From Pseudomonadota bacterium (GTDB lineage Bacteria > Pseudomonadota > Gammaproteobacteria > Burkholderiales > Burkholderiaceae_B): DNA of 64,000 bases. Shown here one piece after another: positions 63,786-64,000 of the stretch; position 1 is the stretch's first letter, and each line of letters begins with the position of its first letter. Made by a program: the position numbers and the translations under genes. The notes beneath the pieces are model-generated. The model saw only the letters and a program-made list of their open reading frames with translations, made no database searches and was not told the DNA's origin. The stretch lies in NCBI GenBank assembly GCA_023425645.1, contig JAFACG010000005.1, positions 1 through 64,000 of the forward strand, in the 5' to 3' direction.

Positions 63786-63879
63786 CTCGTCTCCCACCAA
63801 GAAATCGTAATTAGATATATTCCCAGCGTTTCCAAACCCATCTTCCGATTGGGTGTCATGGGCTGTACTGGATGAGGGC

Positions 63880-64000
63880 TTAGCCTTGATCTCCGCCCGC
63901 CACGGGCAGCACCGTTCCCGTGATGTAACTCGCCTCATCCGAGGCGAGAAACAGAATGGGCGCCACCTGCTCGTCGATACTGCCGTAGCGTTTGAAAAAC
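63880..64000 (-). CDS. SDR family oxidoreductase, C-terminal end (partial)
   Basis: The last 40 codons of a gene that starts beyond the right edge read FKRYGSIDEQVAPILFLASD and then EASYITGTVLPVAGGDQG before TAA. This is the classic C-terminus of short-chain dehydrogenases (FLASDxASYITG..LPVxGG). It lies upstream of pcaI in the same direction, so it may be part of the same aromatic-degradation operon. Confidence 0.85.
   Translation of the reverse strand, partial: FFKRYGSIDEQVAPILFLASDEASYITGTVLPVAGGDQG

Overview
The window is high-GC chromosomal DNA, almost certainly from a betaproteobacterium of the order Burkholderiales, most likely family Alcaligenaceae (the Bordetella/Achromobacter/Pusillimonas neighbourhood). 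This is inferred from the Bug/TctC-type solute receptors, the beta-ketoadipate genes, the IS3-type insertion sequence and overall codon style; no rRNA or tRNA is present to confirm it. No CRISPR array, prophage or plasmid module is visible. The only mobile element is the end of an IS3-family copy at the left edge (1-141).

Layout. 1-2.6 kb: IS end, a YchJ-like protein, a GNAT acetyltransferase fused to the wreck of a DedA gene, an SMR exporter and dtd. 2.5-7.3 kb: nhaA behind a strong promoter and a highly structured leader resembling the nhaA-I (lithium) riboswitch class; a NADAR-like protein; a CnbZ-like deaminase; a BOF-family periplasmic protein with a clear terminator; and mgtE. 7.5-11.5 kb: an MHYT/PAS hybrid sensor kinase overlapping an HD-GYP response regulator, a c-di-GMP signalling pair. 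11.5-18.4 kb: an iron/phosphonate-type ABC importer with a divergent XRE-cupin regulator, then an MFS / kynureninase-like / SRPBCC operon behind a 9-bp-arm palindrome. 18.5-23.4 kb: two tandem large MscS-type channels.

23.7-31.0 kb is a catabolic island: LivK-type receptor, Rieske dioxygenase alpha and beta, an isochorismatase-fold protein without its usual catalytic residues, an SDR and an FAD oxidoreductase, divergent from an AraC/XylS-type activator with a 20-bp-spaced direct repeat between them. 31.0-36.5 kb: prpF and a GntR regulator divergent from an aconitase, then pncC. 36.8-39.2 kb: FUSC exporter plus MarR repressor with a 19-bp operator. 39.3-43.6 kb: GNAT, an FMN-binding glutamate-synthase-like enzyme, and a copper cassette (DUF2946-like, Sco, PCuAC). 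43.6-43.8 kb: a promoter, several hairpins and a terminator that look like a new small RNA. 43.9-47.8 kb: PsiF, DJ-1/PfpI, HdeD, a HAD phosphatase and an AzgA-type purine permease with a long leader.

48.2-51.1 kb: sulfatase, a Bug receptor and a truncated Bug receptor, preceded by a striking 42-nt AT-rich hairpin. 51.2-59.8 kb: an MdtNOP-like efflux system split in two (YtcA, HlyD and FUSC leftward; the outer-membrane factor rightward after a CPA1 antiporter, an amidohydrolase and MarC). 59.9-64 kb: a class V aminotransferase and the beta-ketoadipate genes catC, pcaD, pcaJ and pcaI, with the 3' end of an SDR at the right edge.

The overall theme is aromatic/organic-acid catabolism and export, cation homeostasis and envelope stress. 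The most promising new leads are the nhaA leader, the small RNA at about 43.65 kb, the AT-rich hairpin operon at 51 kb, and the divergent isochorismatase-fold protein in the dioxygenase operon.
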